Shown in pieces: positions 11,901 to 21,926 of a stretch of 64,000 nucleotides of DNA. This DNA comes from Rachicladosporium sp. CCFEE 5018 (lineage: Eukaryota; Ascomycota; Dothideomycetes; Cladosporiales; Cladosporiaceae): the NCBI GenBank assembly GCA_002077045.2, contig KZ111147.1, forward strand, positions 1,670,926 to 1,734,925, written 5' to 3'. How positions within the stretch are numbered: the stretch's first letter is position 1; each line of letters opens with the position of its first letter. The translations under genes and the position numbers were made by a program. The notes beneath the pieces were generated by a model that did no database searches, was not told where the DNA came from, and saw nothing but the letters and a program-made list of their open reading frames with translations.

Positions 11901-12544
11901 CTGAAGCTGTTGAGGAGCGACAACGCAGAGTCGCTGAAGAGCGACAGCGGATGCGAGATGAGGATAAAGAGCTTATCGCCAGACGAATGGAGGAGGACAG
12001 AGCGAAGGAGGAGGCGGAGTATACGACCGACGCCGAGACTGGCGAGAAGAGGAAGCGGGAGAAGCGCAAGGCTGCGAAGCGGAAGAAGAAGGGTGAGGAC
12101 GATGAGAGCGGCGATGGTGGCATTGTGGCTAGTGGCGAGGAGGCTGAAGAGGGTGCGAAGAAGCGGCGGAAGAAGGGACGGCGGAGTGCGAGGGAGAGCG
12201 TGGAGGCCAGTGGGTCTGGCGGTGAGGAGGGCGAGGGTGGTGCGGGGAGGCGGAAGAAGAAGCGGAGATTGGAGAGGAAGAGTGGGCGGGAGAGTAAGTT
12301 CAAGAGTGCAGACACGGTCGAGGAGTCCGATGAGGATGACGAGACTGCTGAAGCGAACGGCAATACTGGGACCGACGGGGAGGATAAGATGAGTGGTGTT
12401 GAGGAGGAGGTTGTCAGTAAGGCGAAGCCTAGGAAGTCTGCTGCGAGGGTTGTCGAGGATGATGACGACGACGATGAGGAGGGCGGAGATTCGGCACCCG
12501 TTCCTGCTGTCGAGGAAGGCGCTGATGTTGCGGCGGCGGATTGA
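8918..12544 (+). CDS. CTR9: Paf1 complex subunit Ctr9, TPR protein
   Basis: Scaffold subunit of the Paf1 elongation complex, which travels with RNA polymerase II and supports histone H2B ubiquitination and H3K4 methylation. A single uninterrupted frame of 1,208 aa, close to the family length. The N-terminal segment (VIDIPVSGG to LDLSDLLDETDELCSLLENE) is characteristic. Serial tetratricopeptide repeats span roughly residues 110-880, for example around AKALYSMGKFADALQLYQRA and YINLGH-like helices. Residues about 930-1060 form a charged coiled coil, followed by a Lys/Arg then Asp/Glu-rich low-complexity tail ending in a run of Asp. The start matches the first Met after stop codons and precedes the conserved segment by a short disordered leader. 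Confidence 0.96.
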   Translation: MAAKANGYTNGVNGAHHHTDPHRFTRFADVPAVIDIPVSGGDGDEVVNLDLSDLLDETDELCSLLENEAAAKTYWITIALAYAKQHKVDIAIDMIKQGLAAYERLRSKSEDKLSMLTCLVWLQLWRSRRTRRTRPESDSEDPRTKETFLTEATQTLNEASKISPSHPPLYLARGVLSLLRAALVTGQPGRGQGDRASHLGAAAKFFEDALRHSQGKSVMAMLGRAKALYSMGKFADALQLYQRALENAPDLVDPDPRIGIGCCLWALGHKEHAHTAWERSLELSPNSNIAHTLLGLHYLDQASQYSTTDEAFGPLYKKAMTVHTQTAFKINDMQPLTCATFGGYFLLRKNWANVDKLAKRAVEQTDMTAIASDGWYLRARQAHYQDDVVTAADCYNKSDLARGGDEKGYTPAKFGAAQLRTLNNDFDGAKFRLEKIIAQNRSIEAMTLLGILHAEDVFTSQASGGKEDKTTERRKAIGLLEQVRSAWRDPKRKITPDSAVLLNLARLYEADAPEKSLQCLLQVEQMEIDDIPEEDRPEGLDDPEEERKAKRALISPQLLNNIGCFHFFGDRYAQAREDFQTALNACVKMQERDDPIDTDALVTTISFNLARTYEVENMDDEAKTVYSSLLQRHPDYIDASIRLSYIALNSEPAEGAKMLKQLMDSDPSNLQLRSLYGWHVNRSKRRTLALNEDVEQKHYKSTLQTYDKHDLYSLTGMGNLHLQVAREMPRATDQEKDKRSSIYRRAVEFYDKVLTLDSRNAYAAQGMGIALAEDRKDLQNAIQILSKVRESIKDSSVYLNLGHIFVEVKQFGRSVENYELALTKTKSSDPQLAGVLACLGRTWLLRAKAEKQETRLEAMKTSLDYSRRALEASRGAKDEINHRFNVAFVQIQIAQLITTLPEAQRSLADVETASHDLDAAITSLQEIARSPHPPFPKGDIEARASMGRNTMKRQLTTAAEKQADYERKNASRLDDARKKREAEIQRREDEKRAVAEAVEERQRRVAEERQRMRDEDKELIARRMEEDRAKEEAEYTTDAETGEKRKREKRKAAKRKKKGEDDESGDGGIVASGEEAEEGAKKRRKKGRRSARESVEASGSGGEEGEGGAGRRKKKRRLERKSGRESKFKSADTVEESDEDDETAEANGNTGTDGEDKMSGVEEEVVSKAKPRKSAARVVEDDDDDDEEGGDSAPVPAVEEGADVAAAD

Positions 12545-13037
12545 GGCCGAGGCGTTGTAGACTTAGTGTAGCATTGTATGAATACACGAGTGTATCATAG
12601 CCCTTCTGGCAGGACATTCTCTCAAGGGCTCAGACGATGGCCTCGACTGAGCAGATCAAGGTCAGGGTCGAAGAAGCCACCAATCGCAACCTTTGTCCTA
12701 GGCGGAGCCTGGGCCTCCGTGTCTAGCGCGGCATTTGAGCGATCCTTGACTTTGTTGCTGTCCTCTACGACAACAGACCACGGAAGATCTCGCATTGGAG
12801 GACCTCTTCGAGCCGCTGGCCTTGTAGTCGACTAGAAGATGTCGAGTCGCATGTGGCGCAGAGTCGTCGGCGAAACACCATCCGGTCCTGGCTCAGATTG
12901 CCGTCCTGGCCGGGCATGCTCGGCTTGTACCTAAGCAGATTCGCACGTATATCAAGCGTAAGATCATGGTAGGAGCATTCGATCTTCCTTCCTAAGTCAC
13001 AGCCGTTACTCAAGTCTCTCATTTCGAGTCTCTCAAG
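12545..13037. other. intergenic CTR9 end / mannanase promoter
   Basis: 3' flank of CTR9 and upstream region of the mannanase gene. No additional gene or clear motif seen. Confidence 0.4.
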
Positions 13038-14558
13038 ATGAACGTGTTCCTCACGATTGCAGCATTGGCTTCGGTCGCTGCTACGCAAGCAGCAGTAGGC
13101 GCTTGGGGACAGTGTGGCGGACAGGGTTGGTCAGGTGGAACGACTTGCGTTGCTGGGTATACTTGTCAGTCGCAGAATCAGTACTACTCGCAGTGTTTGC
13201 CAGGGACGGCGTCGACGACTAAGCCTTCAACGTGAGTTGGTCTAATCATTTTGAGCGAACACTGAGCGGCGCTGACAAGACCCAAAGGAGCATCGTGACT
13301 AGCACCACGACATCAAAGGTAGTCGTGACGAGTACATCCAAGTCTACCACTACGACTACAAAGCCCGCGATCACGACCTCAGCGTCTACCTCTACCACTT
13401 CGAAGCTCGCCACCACGACCACAACTTCCACCCTCCCCGCGGTTTCAGGCGCCATCGCAACCACGAGCGGCACCAGTTTCGTGATCGATGGAAAGTTGCA
13501 GTACTTCGTCGGCACCAACACCTACTGGATCGGCTTCCTCACGAACAACGCGGACGTCGATCTCGTCATGCAGCACCTCGCCACATCTGGCATCAAAGTG
13601 CTGCGAGTCTGGGGGTGAGTCCCTATGCCATTCTCGCCGATGCAGCTCACTACTGACAGATGGCAACAGATTCAACGACGTAACCTCCACCCCCAGCACC
13701 GGAACAGTCTACTACCAATCATTCATCAACGGCGTCGCCAGCATCAACACCGGCACAAATGGCCTGCAACGTCTCGACTATGTCGTTGCCTCAGCACAAG
13801 CCCACGGCATCAAGCTAACCGTGAACTTCGTGAACAACTGGACCGACTACGGCGGCATGGCAGCCTACTTCTCCTACGCCGGCATAACCTCAAACGCCCA
13901 ATGGTATGCCAGCGCCAAAGCCCAAGCGCAGTATCAAGCCTACATCCGCGCCGTCGTGACACGCTACGCGGGCAGTCCGGCGATCTTCGCGTGGGAGTTA
14001 GCGAACGAGGCGCGGTGCAATGGCTGCGCTACGAGCGTGATGCAGAACTGGGTCAAGACTACGGCTGCTTACATCAAATCGCTCGATAGCAAGCACATGG
14101 TGACCACGGGTTCCGAAGGCTTCGGACTGACGACTGGAAGCGACGGCTCTTATCCGTACCAATTCGGCGAAGACACGGATTTCGCAGCTAACTGCGCGGA
14201 TCCGAATATCGACTTCTGCACTTACCATCAGTACCCTGATTCCTGGGGCATCTCCGCCGCGTCAGCGCAGGCCTGGGGAAATGCGTGGATCCAGAGCCAT
14301 GCTGCGGCTTGTATAGCTATTGGCAAGCCTTGCGTGCTGGAGGAATTCGGGTATAGTGACAACTGTGCCATTGAGCTGAGCTGGGAGACTACGGCGTCGA
14401 AGACGAATGGGACGGGCGGGGATATGTTCTGGCAGTATGGGGATACGCTGTCCAGCGGGCTGACGAGCCAGGACGGGAATACCGTCTACTACCTCAGCGA
14501 CTTGTGGAACTGCATGATTGCGCCGCATTTGGCGGATGTGAAGGCGAAGAACGGTTGA
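13038..14558 (+). CDS. secreted endo-beta-1,4-mannanase, CBM1 + GH5_7
   Basis: Hydrolyses internal beta-1,4-mannosyl links of mannan, galactomannan and glucomannan in plant walls. Exons 13038-13231, 13288-13614 and 13670-14558 give 469 aa; introns are 56 and 55 nt with GTGAGT donors and CTGAC branch sites. Order: signal peptide (residues 1-18), a cellulose-binding CBM1 (about 22-54, WGQCGGQGWSGG with its paired cysteines), a Thr/Ser linker (about 60-110), then the GH5 subfamily 7 catalytic domain. The acid/base Glu is in WELANEARC and the nucleophile Glu in PCVLEEFG. Dropping the introns restores LRVWGFNDV across the second junction. A GH27 alpha-galactosidase lies 3.3 kb downstream on the same strand, which would remove the galactose side groups of the same polymer. 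Confidence 0.95.
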
Positions 14559-14814
14559 GTGGGTGTGTGGAAGCGAGGAATGGGCAGCTTTTGTTCTGAA
14601 GTAGCATGAGCGAATTGGGTCCAATCCTCTACGCTATTTCTGCCTCAACGTGATGACGATTGTGGTCCTTTGGGTATACTTTATCCAGTCGCCGGCGGAC
14701 TCATGTCTCGCGTATCTATGTTGAAGTATCATCATGCATGCCTCTCGAGGCTTTTGGTTGTATTCTTCCAAAGCGCCCCTCGCTAATCCCACATTACCAG
14801 CTTCCCTCTCGCCC

Positions 14815-16257
14815 TCAGTAGAGCACCCTCGTCCGTATCCGACTTCCAAGATCCTCCAGATTCTGATACAGATTCTTGATCTCGCTGGTGTTGACATTCG
14901 AGATATCAGCCATGAGGTAGGCAACCTCACCCCTCGAATCTGTCATCTGCTTGTCAACATTATGGTCTCCCAGCACTTCGTTGACTTTCCGCAGCACACC
15001 AGGAACGTTCTTGTGGATATACACCACGCGCACGTGGTTCGGCTCATCTTGCGTCAAGTTCCGGAGCGACACTTCAGGCATGTTGACCGCGCCGATAGTG
15101 GTGCCATAGTTGACGTACTTGACCAGCGCATCCGCGACTTCGACGCCAATAGCTGACTGCGCTTCCTCTGTCGAGCCACCGATGTGAGGCGTGAGCAGGA
15201 TGTTCTTGCATTTGCGCAAGTCTTCGGTGAAGTCGTTTAGCTCGGCGTTGAAAGTTGGGCCATTGGCGCCGGGCTCGTTGGGGTAGACGTCTAGAGCTGC
15301 GCCTCCGAGTTTGCCGGCTTGGAGGGCTTTGATGAGGGCGGGGATGTCGACTACGCTGCCGCGAGAGGCGTTTAGGAGGTAGGCGCCGTTGCGCATTTGC
15401 GAGATTTGCTTCTCGCCGATCAAGTCCTTTGTTTCCGGGAGCTCGGGGACGTGGAGGGTGACGAAGTCGGCGCCGTTGAGTAATGCCTCTAGGGTGGGTA
15501 CTTGGCCAGCGGTGCCCATACCCATGAGGTTGACTACGTCGTAGTAGATTACCTTCATACCCATAGCCTCTGCCAGGACTGAAAGCTGACTGCCCACATG
15601 CCCGTATCCCACGATCCCCAGCGTCTTTCCTCGTACTTCCCAGCAGCCATTTGAGACCTTCGACCAGCTGCCCTGGTGCATCTCATTGCTCCTGTCGCCG
15701 ATCTGCCTTGCTAAGCAGATGATCTCGCCAATCATAAGCTCAGCCACAGATCTCGAGTTGCTGAAAGGCGAATTAAAGACCGCAATACCATTTTCCGCCG
15801 CAAACTTGAGGTCCACCTGGTTCGTGCCAATGCAGAAGCACCCAACTACTATGAGGTTCTTCGCATGCTTGAGCACATTCGCCGTGAGCTTGGTCTTCGA
15901 GCGAATGCCAATAACATGCGCGTCTCTAATCTTCTCTATCAGCTGATCCTCGGGTAATGAGCTCTTGTGTGCTTCGACTTGGTAGCCTTGGCCCTTGAGG
16001 ATGGTCTGGCCCGTCTGGTTGACATTCTCTAGTAGCAGAACCTTGATGTCTGAGGTTGCGAAGGGTTTGAGCTGTTTGGCAGACGTCCGAGGTGGACCGC
16101 CGAAGCTGTTGTTAGGGCTGTGGAAGGTTGCTGTTGGGCTGGTGGAAAGGTCGAGTGTGCCGAACGAGCTTGAGACTGTGCGTGCAAGGTCACCTGGGTG
16201 GAAGCCATTCGGCGAAGGGATGTCTCGAGCTGCCGTGGGCATTGTGTTGGAAGTCAT
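14815..16257 (-). CDS. SER3: D-3-phosphoglycerate dehydrogenase
   Basis: First enzyme of serine synthesis, oxidising 3-phosphoglycerate with NAD. A single exon of 480 aa, matching the fungal Ser3/Ser33 type. Order: a Ser/Thr-rich leader of about 65 residues, a substrate/NAD-binding core with the Rossmann motif GIVGYGHVGSQ, the NASRGSVVD arginine, a glutamate in DVYPNEP, and the catalytic His in LLTPHIGGSTEEA. A C-terminal ACT domain (about residues 405-480, VRVVYIHKNVPGVLRKVNEV) suggests serine feedback control by family analogy. A TATATA box stands 55 bp before the start codon. Confidence 0.96.
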   Translation of the reverse strand: MTSNTMPTAARDIPSPNGFHPGDLARTVSSSFGTLDLSTSPTATFHSPNNSFGGPPRTSAKQLKPFATSDIKVLLLENVNQTGQTILKGQGYQVEAHKSSLPEDQLIEKIRDAHVIGIRSKTKLTANVLKHAKNLIVVGCFCIGTNQVDLKFAAENGIAVFNSPFSNSRSVAELMIGEIICLARQIGDRSNEMHQGSWSKVSNGCWEVRGKTLGIVGYGHVGSQLSVLAEAMGMKVIYYDVVNLMGMGTAGQVPTLEALLNGADFVTLHVPELPETKDLIGEKQISQMRNGAYLLNASRGSVVDIPALIKALQAGKLGGAALDVYPNEPGANGPTFNAELNDFTEDLRKCKNILLTPHIGGSTEEAQSAIGVEVADALVKYVNYGTTIGAVNMPEVSLRNLTQDEPNHVRVVYIHKNVPGVLRKVNEVLGDHNVDKQMTDSRGEVAYLMADISNVNTSEIKNLYQNLEDLGSRIRTRVLY

Positions 16258-17837
16258 GGAGGATAGAGTACAAGAGGAAGGGCTTGAGACAAAATTTGAC
16301 TTGGCCGTAATCTATATATGGCGTGATATCGACCAGTCATGCACCATAAGAAAATTTGGCTGGACGACGTGCTTCGACGCCCCGATCTCGCGTTCGACGT
16401 GCAGAAAGCGAACTGACGCAGCGCTTACCGATTTTGGAATGCCGGCGATTGAACTTCTATTGAGCGTCACTGCGATTCTGCGCTCATAATAACCTGCCTA
16501 CCTGTGCTATGTAATTCTACATGTATGTGCAGCATGTTCTTCACTTCGATCACAGCCTTACGCTTCCAACAAGCGCAAGATGCTCGATGCCATCAAAAGC
16601 AGAGCCGTAGTCTTTGGTTTTCAGAGGTGAAAGCGAGGCTGCACACAGGTAAAACTCCACGTTCGTTGCGCGTGCGATTACCTCCCTTATTCGATTGAGA
16701 GCCTCATTTGCTTGGACACAGAACATAAGTTAAGCTCTGGCGACAGGAGAAGAAGTAGCTATCTCGTGCATCGCTTGCTCCCATCTTCGGACTCAGATTG
16801 CGACGGCAAGATCGCAATATCATCTTGGCGACAGAACTTCCCAGCATACGGTATACCTGCTTCAGATCCACATCGCAGATCGATCAGGGGCAAGGATTTG
16901 CACCGCTGGCCTTGCGCTCGTAACGCTTGCAACGTTTGTCAGGCATCGTACTACATGGGCGATATGTGGAATTTCGAGGGCCAACAAGAGACGCATTGCC
17001 TTTCACAAGCCCCACCCTGAGCTTAAGCTCGATTCTACTATGCTGAGAGCTAATGGAAGGCGCATGGCAAAGTGGTTTAGTTGGTGTCGGGAGACTTTTG
17101 TTTTGAAGGCGAGAGGCGATGGTAACACTGGATGAACGTCCACCAGCATTGCATGTTGACCATATTGGATCTCCAGAATGTGTCAGACTTGGACAGAGCT
17201 ATTGCCAGCGTACGCACGACATTGTAGCACCGGTCTCTTTCCTGTGAGAGTCACGAGAGCTGATAGATACCAAAGCACGGGTGATATCGAATTTCGGTGG
17301 TAGCGAAGATCGCTTTGATGGTTGAGATTTCAGCCACGGGTGCGTGAGGTACTTCGGCAGGTCGCGCACATGGATACATGTCTGGTGCGAAGTTTGCTTT
17401 GCCTCTGGTTTTGCAGCCCGCGATTGTAAGGCGATCACTCTGGCAAAGTCAGTAGCTACACAGGTAGGCGCGTTAGGCAGCTCAGAGGAAACCGTAGACC
17501 TCCCCCCACTTCCTCCACTTCCCGGTCATGCAGGTACTTTGAGCTTCTCCAACTCCTCCAGCTTTACCCATTTTACCCCAAGCAACGTCATGTCACACTG
17601 AATGAAGTCAATGTCATCAATTGCGGGGATTTCGCTGGGCTACAGAGCATTTGACAGAGGAGCATACCCGACTACCCACTACATCCGGCAATAGACTGCA
17701 ATATGCACCGGGGCATTGGTGGAGGAACTTAGCCATGGACATGACTTGGTAGTTCATGAGAAGTTAAGTAACTCTCGTTCGCTTTTCGAAGCCTTCTTGC
17801 GTTTTCACATACTGTCAACTTTCATCTCTCCGCAATC
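16258..17837. other. divergent intergenic region PGDH / alpha-galactosidase
   Basis: 1.6 kb shared upstream region. It holds the PGDH TATA box. Close to the alpha-galactosidase start are two SYGGRG matches (17623-17628, 17708-17713) that could bind the carbon repressor CreA, but such short matches are expected by chance. No gene seen. Confidence 0.45.
16313..16318 (-). promoter_or_regulatory. TATA box of the phosphoglycerate dehydrogenase gene
   Basis: TATATA 55 bp upstream of the start codon at 16257, well placed for a core promoter. Confidence 0.45.
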
Positions 17838-19368
17838 ATGATCAGAACCGCAGCACTCGCGTTCGCAGCGCTGCCCGCAGCATGGACACTAGAACTGGCC
17901 GATCAGGCTGGCAAACTGCCCGCACTTGGATGGAATAGCTGGGTAAGTCCTTCCAGCTAGCGTTCACACCCACCAACGTACGAAGCTGACCATCCCCAGA
18001 ATGCCTACGGCTGCGACATCGACGAGCCTAGGGTCATGCTCGCCGCCAACGCACTCGTCGACACCGGTCTCAAAGGCGCAGGCTACGAGTACGTGATCAC
18101 AGACGACTGCTGGCAAAATTCCGAAGGACGGGATCCCATCACCAGCCAGCTGCGGCCAAACTTGACAAAGTTTCCTACTGGCTTGCAGGGGACAGCTGAG
18201 AAAATCCACGATCTCGGATTGAAGGTTGGATACTACTCCTCGAGCGGATCAATGACTTGTGGACGGTATGCTGGCTCTCTGGGATATGAAAAGCTGGATG
18301 CAAAGACGTTCTCGGACTGGGGCATGGACTACCTGAAGGTATGTTATCCCGAGTATGTCCTGGTCTGCTAAGCCGAGCTGACATAGAAGCAGTACGACAA
18401 CTGCTTCGTGGAGCCTGAATACTTTGACGATTGTTTGTCGTGTAATTCTGATCCTTCCTTCGACAGCAAGGGCATGAAGAACGGGTCTTGCACTACCGCC
18501 ACACCGCAGACCGGATACTACTCCTTCAACGTTACTTTCCCATTCTGCAACCTGGACTACCCGAATTTCCCCTCGGATAGCGTCAACTACACCCAGAAAT
18601 ACACTGCGCTTCGCTTCCGCATCATGCGCGATGCTCTGCTTGCGCAGAACAGGACGATCGTGTACAGCTTGTGTGAATGGGGCGTGGACCAGCCGTGGAG
18701 ATGGGGAAACGCTACTGGCAGCTCGTGGCGCACAACCAACGACATCAATTGTTTGTCTATCATATCTAATCCACACAATAGAGCGCTCACTGACACTCCT
18801 CTCAGCCGGTTGGGGTCGTATTCTCCAGATCCTGAACGTCAACTCCTTCCTCGGCGACTACGCCGATTTCTACGGCCACAACGACCCCGACATGCTGGAG
18901 ATCGGCAACGGCAACCTCACAGTCGAAGAACAGCGCTCCCACTTCGCGCTCTGGGCAATGATGAAGTCACCTCTCCTCATCGGCACAGACATAACTAAGC
19001 TCACGCAGCCGGAGCTAAACATACTCGAGAACAAGTACTTGATCGCCTTCAATCAAGATGGCACGTTCGGCAAGCCCGCGAAGCCGTACAAATGGGGTAC
19101 AAATGCAGACTACACTTTCAACTCGACGTTCCCGGCGCAGTACTGGGCTGGGCAGTCCGAGAAGGGGACGATGGTTGCGACCTTCAACCCGTACAACGAT
19201 ACGAAGACGATGACTGCGCAGTTCAGTGAAATTCCGGGACTGAAGGCGAGAGGCAGGTATAGGGCGACCGATATATGGACCGGAAAGGACATGGGATGCA
19301 AGAGGGGAAGCATCAAGACCAAGGTGGAGCCGCATGATACCGCTGTATATCTGCTGACGAATTGTTGA
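17838..19368 (+). CDS. secreted alpha-galactosidase, GH27
   Basis: Removes terminal alpha-1,6-galactose from galactomannan and raffinose-type sugars outside the cell. Exons 17838-17942, 18000-18338, 18393-18750 and 18806-19368 give 454 aa. Introns are 54-57 nt and all phases agree. A signal peptide (about 16-18 residues, ending PAAWTLE) precedes the barrel. Family landmarks: LPALGWNSWNAYGCDIDE across intron 1, ITDDCWQ, the nucleophile Asp in YLKYDNC across intron 2, and the acid/base Asp in NDPDMLEIGNGNL. A beta-sandwich C-terminal domain with TGKDMG and DTAVYLL completes it. Several N-glycosylation sites are visible. It pairs functionally with the mannanase upstream. Confidence 0.95.
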
Positions 19369-19670
19369 TTGATGGAAGGTATTGACAGACGGTTTGGTAC
19401 ATGATACACAACGAGATCATATACAAGATTCGATCCGATCTCTACTCTAGATCTCGAGAGCCTTGTGCTACTATCACGACCACCGGAAGTGCCATACTGC
19501 AAATACTACTTCCGTGAGAGCACCAGTCCACAAGGTATACCTTTCACAATTCTCTCTCCACCGTCACCTTTTCAATTGGCCATTGCCGTGCTATGGAGAA
19601 TCAACGCATAAGCAAACAGCGCTGCTCACTGAGATCTTTAACATGTTGAGAGGGGTGTAGGTAAGGCCAT
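19369..19670. other. convergent 3' spacer
   Basis: Lies between the 3' ends of the alpha-galactosidase and the CorA-like gene. Nothing recognisable seen. Confidence 0.4.
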
Positions 19671-21295
19671 CTAAGCTTGCTTCTGTCCCTTCTCAACATC
19701 GACAAGCCTCAGAGTCGACGGCGAAGGCGTCATAGTCCCTAGGCCGTTCGCTGGCTTTTCCTTCTTTGTAAGCAATTTCCATACTTCGTACCCTCCGAAT
19801 ATCGCCCCCGTCGCAACTGCCACGACTATCAACGCGACAACACAGATCCAAGCCGGGACCGGTGAGTCGTTGATCTCCCGAATATTCATCCCGAAGATCC
19901 CCGTTACGAATGACAGCGGCACCTAAACAAATGCCAGCTGTGTCAGTCTCGCAGCGCGATCGTTCTGAGCTTGCGAGATCTTCGTCTGTGCGGCCTGGTC
20001 TTTTATGTCCATGACACTCACAGAGCTGATCAGCAGCTGGAAACTATCCATCAGGAAGCGCTGGAGTTCTTGGGCATCTTTCATCGTGTCTTGTAAGTGC
20101 GCCAACGGGTTAGACTCGGTGAGGTTGTTCAAGCGATCCGGATTGTTCATCTGGAGCATCTTGTCGTGTTCACGTCGAAGCCCGGAGCGACCGCGGAAGA
20201 TCTCGGAGAAGCCTGTGATGAAGACGTCGAGCTCCTCGCGAAGGTCGTGAAGCTTTGTATTCGTGGAAAGCACTGGATTGCGGAGTTCGCGGAACGAGAC
20301 TTTTTTGATCTCACGGTTGATGGTCAGTAGGTTCGTTCGCCAGGTCGAAGTCGCGACGAAGTGGAGCAGGAACTCGCGGCCTATCGCTGTGTGCTTGTCG
20401 ATATGCTCGCTGAAGAGGACATTCAAGTGCCAGCGGTGGTAGAAAAAGCTGCAGAAGATATCGTAGAGGCGGTGCTCGTGGTGCGTCACAAGTTGGGGCA
20501 GAAAGATGCCGCCGCGGCGGGTGGAGTATGCTACACGGAGATCGGTCCGCCGGCGGTCATGGCAGAGGTCTAGATAGGTTTGACCACTGCCTGGGCGGAG
20601 ACCGTCGTGTTTCCCGGCGCGAGAACTGGGGTTGACTGTAGCAGAAAGCTCGGGGTCGACAAGGAAGAGGTCTGGGGATTCGTCAGTCTAGCCTGTAGCA
20701 TAGCGTAGCTTGAAAACTCACATAGCAGAGGTGTCACCCGGCAGTATGATATCCGCATAGTGCATGAAGGTGCGTAGCCGTTCACCGGGAGCCAGGCATT
20801 GCGCTCTGCGGCCGGTCTCGTTGCTGCGTTTCGCAATGCTGTGAGAGGGTCATTCTGTCCGCTAAGGTGCCGGACTTCGAACACGCCATCGATATGCCGC
20901 GACCGACAGTGATCGTCTGGCTTGTCTTTGCATTCATACTGATCGAATGTCTCAGCCCATGGATCTGAGCCCGCTGGGTTGACAAAGTACTCCGCAAAGA
21001 ACGCAGGCACGATGTCGAGAAAGTGCCCAATCCTGGCGATCCAGTGGAAGTTGATTGCTTCGATTACGCAGGCCGCGGGTTTGTCACGTTCTGCGATGCA
21101 GAGCTCCAGGATGTCATTGATGCTTGTGGTTTCGGAGGGTGAGCCAAACCAAGCCGCTAAAGGCGGAGGCGGTGGTGCTCCTGGTTTGCCATCGAATCGG
21201 AAGGAGGGGCTGTGATCTCGGATCTTGTCTTGGACAGTTGTCAAATATTTGTGCTCATCAGGAGAGAGTCTTGGAGATGGGGTGGCTGCGGTCAT
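19671..21295 (-). pseudogene. CorA-like Mg2+ transporter with in-frame amber codon
   Basis: CorA-family divalent-cation channel protein of the fungal type with a long cytoplasmic N-terminus. Exons 21295-20722 and 20671-19671 flank a 50-nt intron (GTGAGT, acceptor CCCCAG) that restores the TPLLYLFLVDPE join. A start 20 codons further up (21355) is possible. Helical cytoplasmic segments lead into TM1 with the signature PLSFVTGIFGMNIREIN and then TM2 (AWICVVALIVVAVATGAIFG). Immediately before TM1 the frame reads QLAFV, TAG (19923-19925), VPLSFVTG, so an amber codon sits where the family has a hydrophobic or aromatic residue. Everything else in the frame is intact and conserved. A 99-nt GTGAGT...TTTAG segment (20021-19923) could be removed in frame but would delete a conserved helix. 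A sequencing error, recent loss of function or readthrough are also possible. Confidence 0.75.
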
Positions 21296-21926
21296 ATGTA
21301 GTGCTCGGTATCGACGTCGTGAGTATGCTGCTGAACGGTGACTTCCTGTTGTCAAGCGGCTCGGATTATTTTCCAGCCACAGCTGAAATCAATCAACGAC
21401 CGCTGGAATCAGGCTCTGGAAATAGACAGGAGGATTCAGATAATGCTGGGTCTGCACTGGTCGCTCTGCTCAAGGTCAAGGTCAAGCGACCAAGGGGACG
21501 CCACTGCTGGCGATGTTCAGCCGCACCGGCGTTTCATCTGCATGCAGGCTTCGAGAAGTCCAGACCCCTGAGAACCGATGACAGGCATATCAAAGTCGAA
21601 CCTCGACATAAGACCTTCAGACGTGTATAGAAGTCACTCTGTGGTGTTAAACGCTCGTTGGTGGAGTCGAATACTGTGGACGATGATATGCATGTGGAGC
21701 GCTCGACGTCTCAGTCATTCCAAGGAAAGTGCCAATTGATACGACGATTCTAATGCTTTTTCGATCCGCATACTCAATCTAATTCTCACTCTGACATCCT
21801 ATGCCGCCATCAATCTGTCCATCCAATCTCGTCCATGTCACAGCCGGACATCGAACCCCAGCCAACGAACCACCCTTGCCAGCACTTTCAGACTACGTAG
21901 GAAGGCAGCGAGGGCCATGAAACCTT
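21296..21926. other. intergenic upstream of the CorA-like gene
   Basis: Promoter region of the CorA-like gene and 3' flank of the PAN-domain gene. Nothing recognisable seen. Confidence 0.4.

Noticed and set aside
11809..12363. 184-codon minus-strand Ser/Phe-rich frame
   Set aside because: It is an antisense shadow of the CTR9 charged tail.
17050..17120. A-box-like TTAGTTGG suggesting a tRNA
   Set aside because: No matching B-box, acceptor stem or cloverleaf could be drawn downstream.
17600..17720. CreA-type SYGGRG sites upstream of the alpha-galactosidase
   Set aside because: Two six-base degenerate matches in about 200 bp are near chance expectation, so they are mentioned only in the spacer note.
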